Assembly (NCBI GenBank): GCA_028710605.1
Contig: JAQTTU010000002.1
Span: 367,613-431,612 of the forward strand
Source: Sideroxydans sp.
Lineage (GTDB): Bacteria > Pseudomonadota > Gammaproteobacteria > Burkholderiales > Gallionellaceae
Length of the DNA stretch: 64,000 nt
Direction: 5' to 3'
Shown: one piece after another, positions 16,023 to 23,494 of the stretch
Position numbering within the stretch: the first letter of the stretch is position 1
Layout of the letters: the number at the start of each line of letters is the position of its first letter
The notes under the pieces: model-generated
Databases searched by the model: none
The model's input: only the letters and a program-made list of their open reading frames with translations
What the model was told of the DNA's origin: nothing
Program-made: the position numbers and the translations under genes

Positions 16023-17699
16023 ATGATCTCCTGCTTGCTGATTCACATTTCGCGCAATGCGCAAGGCATAGAGGTTCGCAAGGAAACCGTTGTTTCGGGC
16101 GCGACGCTTTCGGTTGGCCGGGGTGCCGAATGCGAGATCCATTTGCAGGATCATCAGGTGTATTTGCATCACGCGACGGTGAAGCGTTCCGAAGACGGGA
16201 AACTCTATCTGGAAAGCGAAAAAAATGCGGACATCAACATCAATGGCGCAATCGAACAGAGCATGGCGCTTTCGCCGGGCACGCGTGTTGAAATAGGCCC
16301 GTATCTGCTCGAAGTCATTCCGCATTCGGGCGAACACGACATTGCCTTGTCCGTCGAACTGATGCTGTCACACCTGATTGAACAGGAAGCGGCAAAGAAA
16401 CGCCGCAAGGGCGTGGCGTTAACGGTCGCAGCGCTGGGAATCAGCAAGCGCAAAATCAGTGCCGCATTGGCATTGCTCATCCTGTTTGTATTTCTGTTGA
16501 TGCCGCTGCTGCCCCATTTTTTTCCGAAAATTGATCGCTGGCAATCCACTTCGCATACCAGCCTCGCCGCATCATGGAGTGCGGGCGACCTGTCGGGCGA
16601 CCACGCCGTGTTCGGCGCACAATGCTCCGTCTGCCACCAGCGCGCTTTCCGCGAAGTCGGGGATGCCGTCTGCACCGGATGCCACAAAAATATCTCCGGC
16701 GATACGCAAAACAATGCGGGCCATTTCAATATTCCAGACAAGATGCGCTGCACGCATTGCCACCAGGATCACAAAGGCGCGGACGGCCTGGCCATGCGCG
16801 GTTCCACCCGATGCGTGGCATGCCACGCCAAGCTCAAGAAGTGGAAGGCCGACACGCAGTACGCCGATGTATCGGACTTCGGTTCGGCGCATCCCGAGTT
16901 CAATCTTGCCCCGGCGGGAGCGCCACGGACAGGCGCTAAAGAATTGGCGGTCGAACAGAACGGACTCAAGTTTCCCCACCAGCTTCACATGGCGAAAGAA
17001 GGCGTAGCCACCCTGCGCGGCGACATGGTGATGGTCTGTCAGGACTGCCACCATCTCGAAGAATCCGGCAGACATTTTGCCCCCGTAAAGATGGCGCAGG
17101 ACTGCCAGCAATCCGGTTGCCACCGCATCAAATTCAGCGCGCCGCTGGAAGGCAAAGTGCCGCACGGCTCGGTGAGCGAAGTGGCGCAATACGTTAGGGA
17201 ATATTTTTTTTACAAAATGTCGGGGCAGCCCCCGGCACGCTTCCCGGAATGCGGACAGGGCAAAGGCAGCGCGGCGAAAAAAATGCTGGATTGCGCGGAT
17301 CAACTCACGCAGCAGACATTGGAATCCACCCTGTTAAATAAAAACAAAGTCTGTAGCGATTGCCACCAAATCACCAAAACGGGAGACACCGTTGCCGACT
17401 GGGAAGTTGCTCCGGTAAAAATCAGGCGGGACTGGTTCCGGTCTTCGGTTTTCTCGCATGCCAAACATAGCGCCGCAGAGTGCACCACATGCCATAACAA
17501 GTTGAGCTCGAAATTGAGCGCGGATGTCGCTATGCCCGGCATCAACATCTGCCGCGAGTGCCATACCGGCGACCGCAAAGTGAAGTACAAGATTTCCAGC
17601 GGCTGTGCGACCTGCCACAAATTCCACGGCGGGGAAACGCATGTGTGGAAGAAGCGCGCGGGAAATTCTGTCACGCAGGAAATAGAACCCACCAAATGA
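16023..17699 (+). CDS. FHA domain - TM - decaheme cytochrome c fusion
   Basis: A 558-residue protein. Residues 1-105 form an FHA domain (SVGRGAECEIHLQD, NINGA). A single helix (about 145-166) crosses the membrane with the N terminus inside. The rest is periplasmic and has ten heme sites: nine CxxCH (CSVCH, CTGCH, CTHCH, CVACH, CQDCH, CSDCH, CTTCH, CRECH, CATCH) and one CX4CH (CQQSGCH). In the FHA domain the usual phosphothreonine-binding Ser is Tyr (QVYLHHA), so binding may differ. The ATG at 16023 overlaps no motif of the previous gene and lies 5 bases after its stop. Likely periplasmic exit of the cluster's electron path, with cytoplasmic control through FHA. Confidence 0.88.
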   Translation: MISCLLIHISRNAQGIEVRKETVVSGATLSVGRGAECEIHLQDHQVYLHHATVKRSEDGKLYLESEKNADININGAIEQSMALSPGTRVEIGPYLLEVIPHSGEHDIALSVELMLSHLIEQEAAKKRRKGVALTVAALGISKRKISAALALLILFVFLLMPLLPHFFPKIDRWQSTSHTSLAASWSAGDLSGDHAVFGAQCSVCHQRAFREVGDAVCTGCHKNISGDTQNNAGHFNIPDKMRCTHCHQDHKGADGLAMRGSTRCVACHAKLKKWKADTQYADVSDFGSAHPEFNLAPAGAPRTGAKELAVEQNGLKFPHQLHMAKEGVATLRGDMVMVCQDCHHLEESGRHFAPVKMAQDCQQSGCHRIKFSAPLEGKVPHGSVSEVAQYVREYFFYKMSGQPPARFPECGQGKGSAAKKMLDCADQLTQQTLESTLLNKNKVCSDCHQITKTGDTVADWEVAPVKIRRDWFRSSVFSHAKHSAAECTTCHNKLSSKLSADVAMPGINICRECHTGDRKVKYKISSGCATCHKFHGGETHVWKKRAGNSVTQEIEPTK

Positions 17700-17705
17700 A
17701 AAACT

Positions 17706-17779
17706 GCAGCTGAGGTGTTTGTAGGTGCGAATTCATTCGCACGCCCACTGAGTTATGTGCGAATGAATTCGCACCTATA
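17706..17779. repeat. Fold-back repeat family B, copy 2
   Basis: GCAGCTGAGGT flank plus arms TGTAGGTGCGAATTCATTCG / AATGAATTCGCACCTA. Lies between convergent genes. Confidence 0.88.
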
Positions 17780-17831
17780 AAAGCAGCGCAGCGTATCCGT
17801 CATCAACTGCATTTTTCAGGATGAAGCCTAT

Positions 17832-18377
17832 TCACATTTTCGGCTTGGCGTGCGCCGGACGGAAGGCTTCGCATTGCGCCGCATCCGATTCCAGATACGC
17901 ACCCTCTATCAGGTCGATGCAATAGGGAATCGCGGGGAACACCGCGTTCAGGCAATCGACTATCGCGGAAGGTTTGCCGGGCAGATTCACGATTAAACTC
18001 TTGCCGCGCACGCCTGCGGTCTGCCGCGACAATATCGCGGTGGGCACGAATTTGAGCGAGGCCGCGCGCATCAATTCGCCGAAACCCGGCAACATTTTTT
18101 CGCACACCGCTTCGGTGGCTTCCGGTGTCACATCGCGCAACGCCGGGCCGGTGCCGCCGGTGGTCACCACCAGCGAACAGCCTTCCACATCGCACAATTC
18201 GATCAGCGTTTTTTCGATCAGCGCCTGCTCGTCCGGGATCACCCGTGTTACCGCCTGCCATTCGCAAGTCAGCACGCGCGCGAACCACGCCCGCATCGCC
18301 GGGCCGCCTTTGTCTTCATATTCGCCGCTGCTGGCGCGGTCGGAAATGGTTATGAAACCGATTAGAGCTTTAGTCAT
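17832..18377 (-). CDS. mog: Molybdopterin adenylyltransferase
   Basis: A 181-residue MogA/MoaB-fold protein with FITISDRASSGEYEDKGGP at the start, the nucleotide-binding TTGGTGPALRDVTPEAT and LPGKPSA. It adenylates molybdopterin before molybdate insertion by MoeA. It is the last gene of the minus-strand molybdenum-cofactor run that begins with moaC, separated from moeA by a fold-back repeat. Length and motifs are normal. Confidence 0.93.
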   Translation of the reverse strand: MTKALIGFITISDRASSGEYEDKGGPAMRAWFARVLTCEWQAVTRVIPDEQALIEKTLIELCDVEGCSLVVTTGGTGPALRDVTPEATEAVCEKMLPGFGELMRAASLKFVPTAILSRQTAGVRGKSLIVNLPGKPSAIVDCLNAVFPAIPYCIDLIEGAYLESDAAQCEAFRPAHAKPKM

Positions 18378-18428
18378 TTTTACCTTTTGAAAAATAATTT
18401 GCCACAGAGATCACAGCGAAGGATTTTC

Positions 18429-18541
18429 TCCCTTCTCCCGCAGGCGGGAGAAGGGCTGGGGATGAGGGTCTGTGCGATGCAACGAATCTTTTTACGACTC
18501 TGCAACCCTCACCCTAACCCTCTCCCGCCTGCGGGAGAGGG
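18429..18541. repeat. Fold-back repeat family D, copy 1
   Basis: CCTTCTCCCGCAGGCGGGAG with AAGGGCTGGGGATGAGGG, then the complementary half CCCTCACCCTAACCCTCTCC and a second CGCCTGCGGGAGAGG. The same two-hairpin layout occurs at 42023, and one arm occurs inside moeA at 19459. Confidence 0.88.
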
Positions 18542-18555
18542 AACGAAGAGCTACT

Positions 18556-19857
18556 TCACCATTCTCCTCCCGCCTCATTCTGATACGCCGTGCCATCCAG
18601 CAACTGCACTGTCACCATGCTGCCCGCCGCCAAGCCTTTGCAATCCGCAGGCACGATCATCAAGCCTTCCGCTTTGGACATGGAAGCCAGAATGCCGCTG
18701 CCTTGCGCACCGGTCGAGGTCGCGGTGTAACCGCCTTCTTCCCGACCCAACATCACGCGCACGAATTCGGTACGGCTATGTTTGTGTTTCACTTCATGCG
18801 TCAGCCGCGCTTCGATTGTGCGGCGATAGATGCGCGCGAAGCCCGTCATGCGGCGCAGCGCGGGCAGCACGAATTGCTCGAAGCACACCATGCTCGAAAC
18901 CGGATTGCCGGGCAGTCCGAACACGCATGAATTTTCAGTCGTGCCGAACGCCATCGGATGCCCCGGCTTCATTTCCACGCGCCAGAATTTCATCTGCACG
19001 CCCAAGGCTTCCAGTGTCGGGCGCACGTAGTCGTGCACGCCGACCGACGTGCCGCCGGAAACCAGCAGCACATCGAACTGCAAGCCTTGCTGCAAATAGC
19101 GGCGCAACTCATCGGGATCGTCGCGCGCGATGCCGAGCAACACCGGCTGCATGCCCAGCGCCTGCACTTGCGCCATCAGCGCGTAGCTGTTGGCATCGGG
19201 AATTTTGTTGGCATCGAACGGGTCGTGCAGCCCTTCCAGCTCGTCGCCGGTGGAAAGGATCGCCACGCGCGGCTGGCGAACCACTTGCACCGTGGCGCGC
19301 TTCACCATCGCCAGCATGCCCACCGCACCCGGCGTAAGCTCCGTGCCGGACGGCAACACCACCTCGCCCTCGCGCATGCCTTCGCCGCGCGGACGGATGT
19401 CGTTGTTAATCTTCACGGCCACATTAATTTGTACTTTCTCGCGAAGCGAGACGTTTGCTCCCTCTCCCGCCGGGGGAGGGTTAGGGTGGGGGAAGCCTTC
19501 ATCCGCCAACACATCTTGCGTGTCCTCCACGCGGATCACCGTATCCGCGCCCGGCGGCACCGGCGCGCCGGTCATGATGCGCGCGCACTGTCCGGCTTGC
19601 ACCGTCTTGCGCGGCATGTCGCCCGCCTTGATGTCCTCGATGATTTCAAGCACGGCAGGCGCACCCGCCACATCCGCACTGCGCAAGGCAAAGCCGTCCA
19701 TCGCCGACACGTCGTATGGCGGCTGGTCGCGGTTGGCGAGTATGTCTTGCGCCAACACGCGCCCCAATGAGTGTTCGAGCGCGACGCTTTCCACACCCAG
19801 CAATTGCACCGAACGAAGAACGATTTCCTGCGCCGCGTTAACCGATAAATGTTCCAT
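18556..19857 (-). CDS. moeA: Molybdopterin molybdenumtransferase with repeat-derived insert
   Basis: A 433-residue MoeA, somewhat longer than the usual 400-410. Typical parts are YDVSAMDGFALRS, RIMTGAPVPPGADTV, ILSTGDEL, VSGGTSVGVHDYV and FGLPGNPVS. It inserts molybdate into adenylated molybdopterin. At about residues 119-145 the sequence reads EGFPHPNPPPAGEGANVS, which is the translation of a family D fold-back repeat (19459-19495). Relatives run from the VRVEDT region almost directly into the NNDIRPRGEG segment. The insert keeps the frame, so the enzyme is probably functional. Confidence 0.93.
   Translation of the reverse strand: MEHLSVNAAQEIVLRSVQLLGVESVALEHSLGRVLAQDILANRDQPPYDVSAMDGFALRSADVAGAPAVLEIIEDIKAGDMPRKTVQAGQCARIMTGAPVPPGADTVIRVEDTQDVLADEGFPHPNPPPAGEGANVSLREKVQINVAVKINNDIRPRGEGMREGEVVLPSGTELTPGAVGMLAMVKRATVQVVRQPRVAILSTGDELEGLHDPFDANKIPDANSYALMAQVQALGMQPVLLGIARDDPDELRRYLQQGLQFDVLLVSGGTSVGVHDYVRPTLEALGVQMKFWRVEMKPGHPMAFGTTENSCVFGLPGNPVSSMVCFEQFVLPALRRMTGFARIYRRTIEARLTHEVKHKHSRTEFVRVMLGREEGGYTATSTGAQGSGILASMSKAEGLMIVPADCKGLAAGSMVTVQLLDGTAYQNEAGGEW
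19459..19495. repeat. Family D repeat arm inside moeA
   Basis: CTCCCTCTCCCGCCGGGGGA followed by GGGTTAGGGTGGGGGA matches the arm of the intergenic copies at 18429 and 42023. On the coding strand it is read as PHPNPPPAGEG. Confidence 0.85.
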
Positions 19858-19908
19858 AGTTTTTCAGAATTCTTTTTCAAAAAATTAAATTCAAAACAGC
19901 CAACCTCT

Positions 19909-19982
19909 TGGAGATGCCCGTCAATAGGCGATCTCCGTAATGCGATTGATGGAGATGGCCGAATCTATTGGCTTGCGGGCTT
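19909..19982. repeat. Repeat family C, copy 1 (diverged)
   Basis: TTGGAGATGCCCGTCAATAG with GCGATCTCCGTAATGCG, followed by an imperfect complementary arm. Better preserved copies are at 45110 and 58071, and a partial one at about 41447. Confidence 0.7.
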
Positions 19983-19992
19983 ATGCAGCATT

Positions 19993-20571
19993 TCAATTCC
20001 GCTGCGCTGCTGCCAAATCTTCCGGCGTATCCAGATCGAAAAAACTGCGCAGTTGCGGGTCGTATTCGCGCAGCTCATCTTCGCTCACATAACGCACGTC
20101 CAGATTTTTCAGCACGCCGCGCAGGCTCTTGTCGCCCGCAGCCAGACTCGCGCGCATCGCATCCAAGGCACTGTTTGTGTAGAACGCGGCGAGCGGTTGC
20201 GCGTAGCCGCCTACCATCGGCACGACAGCTTGATGCGCGTCACGCAACGTGGCGAGTTGCTTCACAACTGCGTGCGACACAAACGGCATATCGCACGCCA
20301 CCGCAAACACCCACGGCGTATCGGCTTGTGCCATCCCCGCAATCAACCCCGCCAGCGGCCCGATTGAATCCTGTTCATCGCAAACCTGCATCACATCCAC
20401 ACCGCTGCGCGGTTGGCGCACGCTGACAATCACCTTCGGAAAAATTTGTTGCATGGTGGCGGTGACACGTTCCAGTAGCGTCGCTCCGTCCAGCACCAGC
20501 GCCGCCTTGTCCCGCCCCATGCGGCGCGAATCGCCGCCCGCCAGAATCAGCGCGGTGCAGTCGTCTAGCAT
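19993..20571 (-). CDS. mobA: Molybdenum cofactor guanylyltransferase
   Basis: A 192-residue nucleotidyltransferase with the GTP-binding start ALILAGGDSRRMGRDKA, the metal-site VACDMPF and FFDLDTPEDL near the end. MobA attaches GMP to the cofactor to give the bis-MGD form used by DMSO-reductase-family enzymes. It follows mobB on the same strand, separated by a family B repeat. Its presence means the cell makes bis-MGD molybdoenzymes. Confidence 0.93.
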   Translation of the reverse strand: MLDDCTALILAGGDSRRMGRDKAALVLDGATLLERVTATMQQIFPKVIVSVRQPRSGVDVMQVCDEQDSIGPLAGLIAGMAQADTPWVFAVACDMPFVSHAVVKQLATLRDAHQAVVPMVGGYAQPLAAFYTNSALDAMRASLAAGDKSLRGVLKNLDVRYVSEDELREYDPQLRSFFDLDTPEDLAAAQRN

Positions 20572-20585
20572 GAGAACAACGCCAG

Positions 20586-20647
20586 TTGTAGGTGCGAATT
20601 CATTCGCACTAATCGCAATGCCAGTGCGAATAAATTCGCACCTACAA
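20586..20647. repeat. Fold-back repeat family B, copy 3
   Basis: TGTAGGTGCGAATTCATTCG with the complementary arm AATAAATTCGCACCTACAAC, between mobA and mobB. Confidence 0.88.
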
Positions 20648-20671
20648 CTATTTCAAAAGCAGTTTTTGAAA

Positions 20672-21163
20672 TCATCGCGCTGCGTGTAGCAAAATGAAAT
20701 CAACAATGCCGTTCACATCCTCCAGCGCAAAATGCGGCAACTGCGGATACACCTCATCCATGTCGCTGACCATGGCGATCAGCCCATCTTCAATCGCGCA
20801 ACGCGCGGGTTTGCCGCACTCGCGGCGCAGCACTTCGATCTTCGCGCCGGGCGCGTGCGAAAAACCTTCGGCCAACACCAACTCTGCTTCGCCCAAAAAA
20901 CGCTGCGCAATTTGCTGCGGCTCGCGTTCCGTTTTGGCATCCGCCACCAGTTGCAGCGCATCGCGCGTGAGCAATACGCTCATCACCGCGCCCGCATCCT
21001 TGTAGCGGTAACTGTCCTTGCCCGGCGTGTCCAGTTCCACTTTGTGATGCGCGTGTTTGATGGTGGCGACCTTCACTCCGCGCACGCACAATTCACGAAT
21101 AAGCTTTTCCACCAGCGTGGTTTTACCCGCGCCCGAATGACCGACGATAGAGATGACCTTCAT
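20672..21163 (-). CDS. mobB: MobB-type GTP-binding Moco accessory protein
   Basis: A 163-residue P-loop protein: VGHSGAGKTTLVEKL at the N terminus, TIKHAHH and LVLAEGFSH as in MobB. It binds GTP and assists MobA. Its ATG overlaps the stop of the antitoxin gene by four bases (ATGA), so toxin-antitoxin and mobB are read from one message. Confidence 0.92.
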   Translation of the reverse strand: MKVISIVGHSGAGKTTLVEKLIRELCVRGVKVATIKHAHHKVELDTPGKDSYRYKDAGAVMSVLLTRDALQLVADAKTEREPQQIAQRFLGEAELVLAEGFSHAPGAKIEVLRRECGKPARCAIEDGLIAMVSDMDEVYPQLPHFALEDVNGIVDFILLHAAR

Positions 21164-21597
21164 TTTGGGGAAGCGGGAATAAAAACCGCCGGGCTGATGC
21201 CAAAAAACGTGCCCAACTTGCCCGCCAAGGTCGCGCTGATTTTTCTCTTGCCCGACAAGATTGCCGACAGATTACTTTGCGGCACGATGGTGGACAAGTC
21301 TTCCTGTTTCAAGCCGCGTGCCTCCATCAGAAAACGCAGAGCATCTTTGGGCGAGGCCTTCTCGATGGCGTAGTGCTCTTGCTCATAGTTGGCCACCATA
21401 TCGCTCACCAAATCGAGCAAGCCTGCGAGCGGATGGTCTTCATCGTCGCCCGCGACATCCAGCAACGAATTCATCAGCGCCAACATGCGCTCGTAGCCCG
21501 CCACATCCTGGATGGGGCGCAGATGCGCGTTCGCATCAAATGCCTGCCAAGAGGTTTGAATGGCCCGAATGTCGAATTTACTTTGAGAGGTGCGCAT
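21160..21597 (-). CDS. higA: HigA-type antitoxin, helix-turn-helix
   Basis: A 145-residue antitoxin with a C-terminal XRE-type helix-turn-helix (about 95-140): DALRFLMEARGLKQEDLS and SNLSAILSGKRKIS. The gene directly follows higB (2-base gap), the toxin-first order typical of higBA. HigA neutralises HigB and represses the operon, most likely at the palindrome at 21911. The end of the gene overlaps mobB, an unusual place for a toxin-antitoxin pair. Confidence 0.9.
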   Translation of the reverse strand: MRTSQSKFDIRAIQTSWQAFDANAHLRPIQDVAGYERMLALMNSLLDVAGDDEDHPLAGLLDLVSDMVANYEQEHYAIEKASPKDALRFLMEARGLKQEDLSTIVPQSNLSAILSGKRKISATLAGKLGTFFGISPAVFIPASPK

Positions 21598-21599
21598 GA

Positions 21600-21902
21600 T
21601 TATCCTTTGCCTTTCCGGTAGAGCTTGTTCCAGTTATCGTATTCGCGGTGCGTCATCACTTTATGCACAAAAACCTTTTTGAACCGGTAGCGGACGATCA
21701 CCACCAAGCGGTAGTTGTTGCCGCCTATATCGAAGATCGTAAAGGGAGGAACATAGTCTGCTGAGTTGAAAAATTCTCGTACATGATTGAAATCCCTGAA
21801 CTCGATATGCTCCACAACCGAGTGCCACTCACGCAACACGCTTTCCGCCTCTGGATGAATTTTCCAGAACTCGCGCAGCATTTTGATGGAGATGATGTGC
21901 AT
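21600..21902 (-). CDS. higB: HigB-type mRNA interferase toxin
   Basis: A 100-residue basic protein of the HigB/RelE fold: an N-terminal MHIISIKMLREFW helix, DIGGNNYRLVVIVRYRFKKVFVHKVMTHREYDNW in the core and a lysine-rich end. HigB toxins cut mRNA on the ribosome. It is first in the higBA operon. Both genes are less GC-rich than the molybdenum genes around them, which suggests acquisition. Confidence 0.9.
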   Translation of the reverse strand: MHIISIKMLREFWKIHPEAESVLREWHSVVEHIEFRDFNHVREFFNSADYVPPFTIFDIGGNNYRLVVIVRYRFKKVFVHKVMTHREYDNWNKLYRKGKG

Positions 21903-21910
21903 GGCTTGAG

Positions 21911-21927
21911 TATATCGCTTTGATATA
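21911..21927. promoter_or_regulatory. Palindromic operator in front of higBA
   Basis: TATATC-GCTTT-GATATA is a perfect 6-bp inverted repeat, 9 bases upstream of the higB start codon and overlapping the likely promoter. It is the expected kind of site for autorepression by HigA. Confidence 0.6.
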
Positions 21928-21954
21928 TTTGGTCAAGATAAAGACATCAACTGA

Positions 21955-22380
21955 CTATGGATGCGGTGTAACCCAAGCTTCGCCTTGCGGCGTGATTTCT
22001 TTTTTCCAGATCGGCACGCGCTGTTTCAGCTCGTCTATCAGCCAGCGGCAAGCGTCGAACGCGGCGGCGCGGTGTTCGGCGGCGGCGGCGATGAACACGA
22101 TGTTGTCGCCCGCGCGCACGGTGGTGACCCGGTGCACGATGCGCGCATCCAGCAGAGAAAATTTTGCGATAGCTTCGTTGCGCAGCTTGTTCATTTCGGC
22201 CAGCGCCATGCTGCCGTAGGCTTCAAAGCTGATCTCGCTCACGTCGCGCCCTTCGGAAAAATCGCGCGCGCAGCCGAGAAAAGTGGCGATGCCGCCAATG
22301 CGTTTTGAGCTGGATTTCAGCGCGGCGATTTCTGCGTCTTGCGAGAAGTCAGCTTGCTGGATACGGACAGGTTCGCTCAT
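21955..22380 (-). CDS. moaE: Molybdopterin synthase large subunit
   Basis: A 141-residue MoaE. Visible motifs are GGIATFLGCARDFSEG, ISFEAYGSMALAEM, HRVTTVRAGDN and the active-site lysine region VPIWKKE. With MoaD it converts cPMP into molybdopterin. The ATG at 22380 has GAGGAA at a good distance; an upstream in-frame extension runs through a fold-back repeat and is not real. moaD lies upstream on the same strand. Confidence 0.94.
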   Translation of the reverse strand: MSEPVRIQQADFSQDAEIAALKSSSKRIGGIATFLGCARDFSEGRDVSEISFEAYGSMALAEMNKLRNEAIAKFSLLDARIVHRVTTVRAGDNIVFIAAAAEHRAAAFDACRWLIDELKQRVPIWKKEITPQGEAWVTPHP

Positions 22381-22416
22381 TTCAATTCCTCGTCGTTTAT
22401 AACGTCGCGCGCAATG

Positions 22417-22470
22417 TGTAGGAGCGAGCTTGCTCGCGAAAACGCTTTCGCGAGCAAGCTCGCTCCTACA
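22417..22470. repeat. Fold-back repeat, family H
   Basis: A nearly perfect palindrome TGTAGGAGCGAGCTTGCTCG...CGAGCAAGCTCGCTCCTACA with a short central spacer, between moaE and moaD. This is a REP-like element type common in proteobacteria. Confidence 0.88.
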
Positions 22471-22489
22471 ACGGCATCCTGTCCCATTT

Positions 22490-22729
22490 CTAGCCCCCCG
22501 AAAACTTCGCCATGAACGCGATCTCGTCGTTGTCGTGCAGCGCCATTTGCTTGTCGTGCACCTGGTTCTGGTTGACGGCGATGAAGCTGACGATGCTGAA
22601 TGCGCCGGGATGTTGCATGCCGAGGTGGACGATGACATCGTGCAGCGTCATGCCATCGACGAATTCTATTTGCATCTCGCGTTGCTGCACGCGGTCGGCC
22701 ACCGGGCCGAAGAACAGGATGCGAATCAT
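22490..22729 (-). CDS. moaD: Molybdopterin synthase sulfur carrier subunit
   Basis: A 79-residue ubiquitin-like protein that begins IRILFFGPVADR and ends with the obligatory Gly-Gly (AKFSGG). The C terminus is adenylated by MoeB (gene at 29608) and turned into a thiocarboxylate, which donates sulfur to cPMP. It lies between moaC and moaE on the minus strand. Confidence 0.94.
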   Translation of the reverse strand: MIRILFFGPVADRVQQREMQIEFVDGMTLHDVIVHLGMQHPGAFSIVSFIAVNQNQVHDKQMALHDNDEIAFMAKFSGG

Positions 22730-22749
22730 CCTAAATTCCCTCGCGGGTT

Positions 22750-22808
22750 TGCAGGTGCGAATTCATTCGCACGAATTTCACGTTTTGTGCGAATGAATTC
22801 GCACCTAC
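22750..22808. repeat. Fold-back repeat family B, copy 4
   Basis: TGCAGGTGCGAATTCATTCG with the complementary arm AATGAATTCGCACCTACA, between moaD and moaC. Confidence 0.88.
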
Positions 22809-22819
22809 AAAATCAGAAC

Positions 22820-23320
22820 TCATTTTTCCTCCCCGCGTTTCCACACGCCGCTTTTCCCGCCGCGCTTTTCTTCCAGTTGCACACACTCGATGCGCATGCC
22901 TCTATCTACCGCTTTGCACATATCGTAAATGGTGAGCAGCGCCACGTTGGCCGCGCACAGCGCTTCCATTTCCACCCCGGTTTGCCCCACGCAACTGGCC
23001 GTGGTCACCACCTTGATGCCGACGCAACCCTGCGCGTCCGCCTCGTTGATTTCGCTGAACTCAACTTCCACGCCGGACAGCGCGATGGAATGGCACATCG
23101 GGATCATGTCCGGCGTGCGCTTGGCCGCCATCACGGCTGCGACATCGGCCACGGTCAACACATCGCCCTTGGCGATCTTTCCATCGCGTATGCGTTCCAG
23201 CGTGGCGGGCTGCATGCGCAACACACCGCTGGCGATAGCGACGCGCTGCGTGCTGGTTTTTTCCGAAACATCCACCATGCGCGCGCGGCCGGAGTCGGAG
23301 AAATGGGTCAGTTCATTCAT
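22820..23320 (-). CDS. moaC: Cyclic pyranopterin monophosphate synthase accessory protein
   Basis: A 166-residue MoaC with [32 protein letters not shown] and [23 protein letters not shown], all hallmarks of the family. It converts the MoaA product to cPMP. It is the first gene of the minus-strand molybdenum run; its partner moaA is at 34351 next to the tat genes. Confidence 0.95.
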   Translation of the reverse strand: MNELTHFSDSGRARMVDVSEKTSTQRVAIASGVLRMQPATLERIRDGKIAKGDVLTVADVAAVMAAKRTPDMIPMCHSIALSGVEVEFSEINEADAQGCVGIKVVTTASCVGQTGVEMEALCAANVALLTIYDMCKAVDRGMRIECVQLEEKRGGKSGVWKRGEEK

Positions 23321-23399
23321 TGCGGGAATCCAGAATTTTGGTTCAACGGGTATTTGCCGCTGCTGCGGCTTCCGTTGTGCGGGCGGGATAGTAAACCGA

Positions 23400-23482
23400 A
23401 CTGGTGCAGTGCACCAAACCCGGCGCGTTACGCGCCGGGAGATTTTCGTGCCGATTGCGCACCGGCGAGCACAGGTGCGCGC
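23400..23482 (-). promoter_or_regulatory. Hairpin-rich leader upstream of moaC
   Basis: The 174 bases between moaC and the next gene hold several stems in a row: CTGGTGCA/TGCACCAA, CCCGGCGCG-TTA-CGCGCCGGG (23419-23439) and GTGC-rich arms at 23450-23482. This could be a structured leader such as a molybdenum-cofactor riboswitch, or simply the end of the mto/cym transcription unit. The T-run is too weak for a confident terminator call. Confidence 0.3.
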
Positions 23483-23494
23483 TCAAATGCTTGG

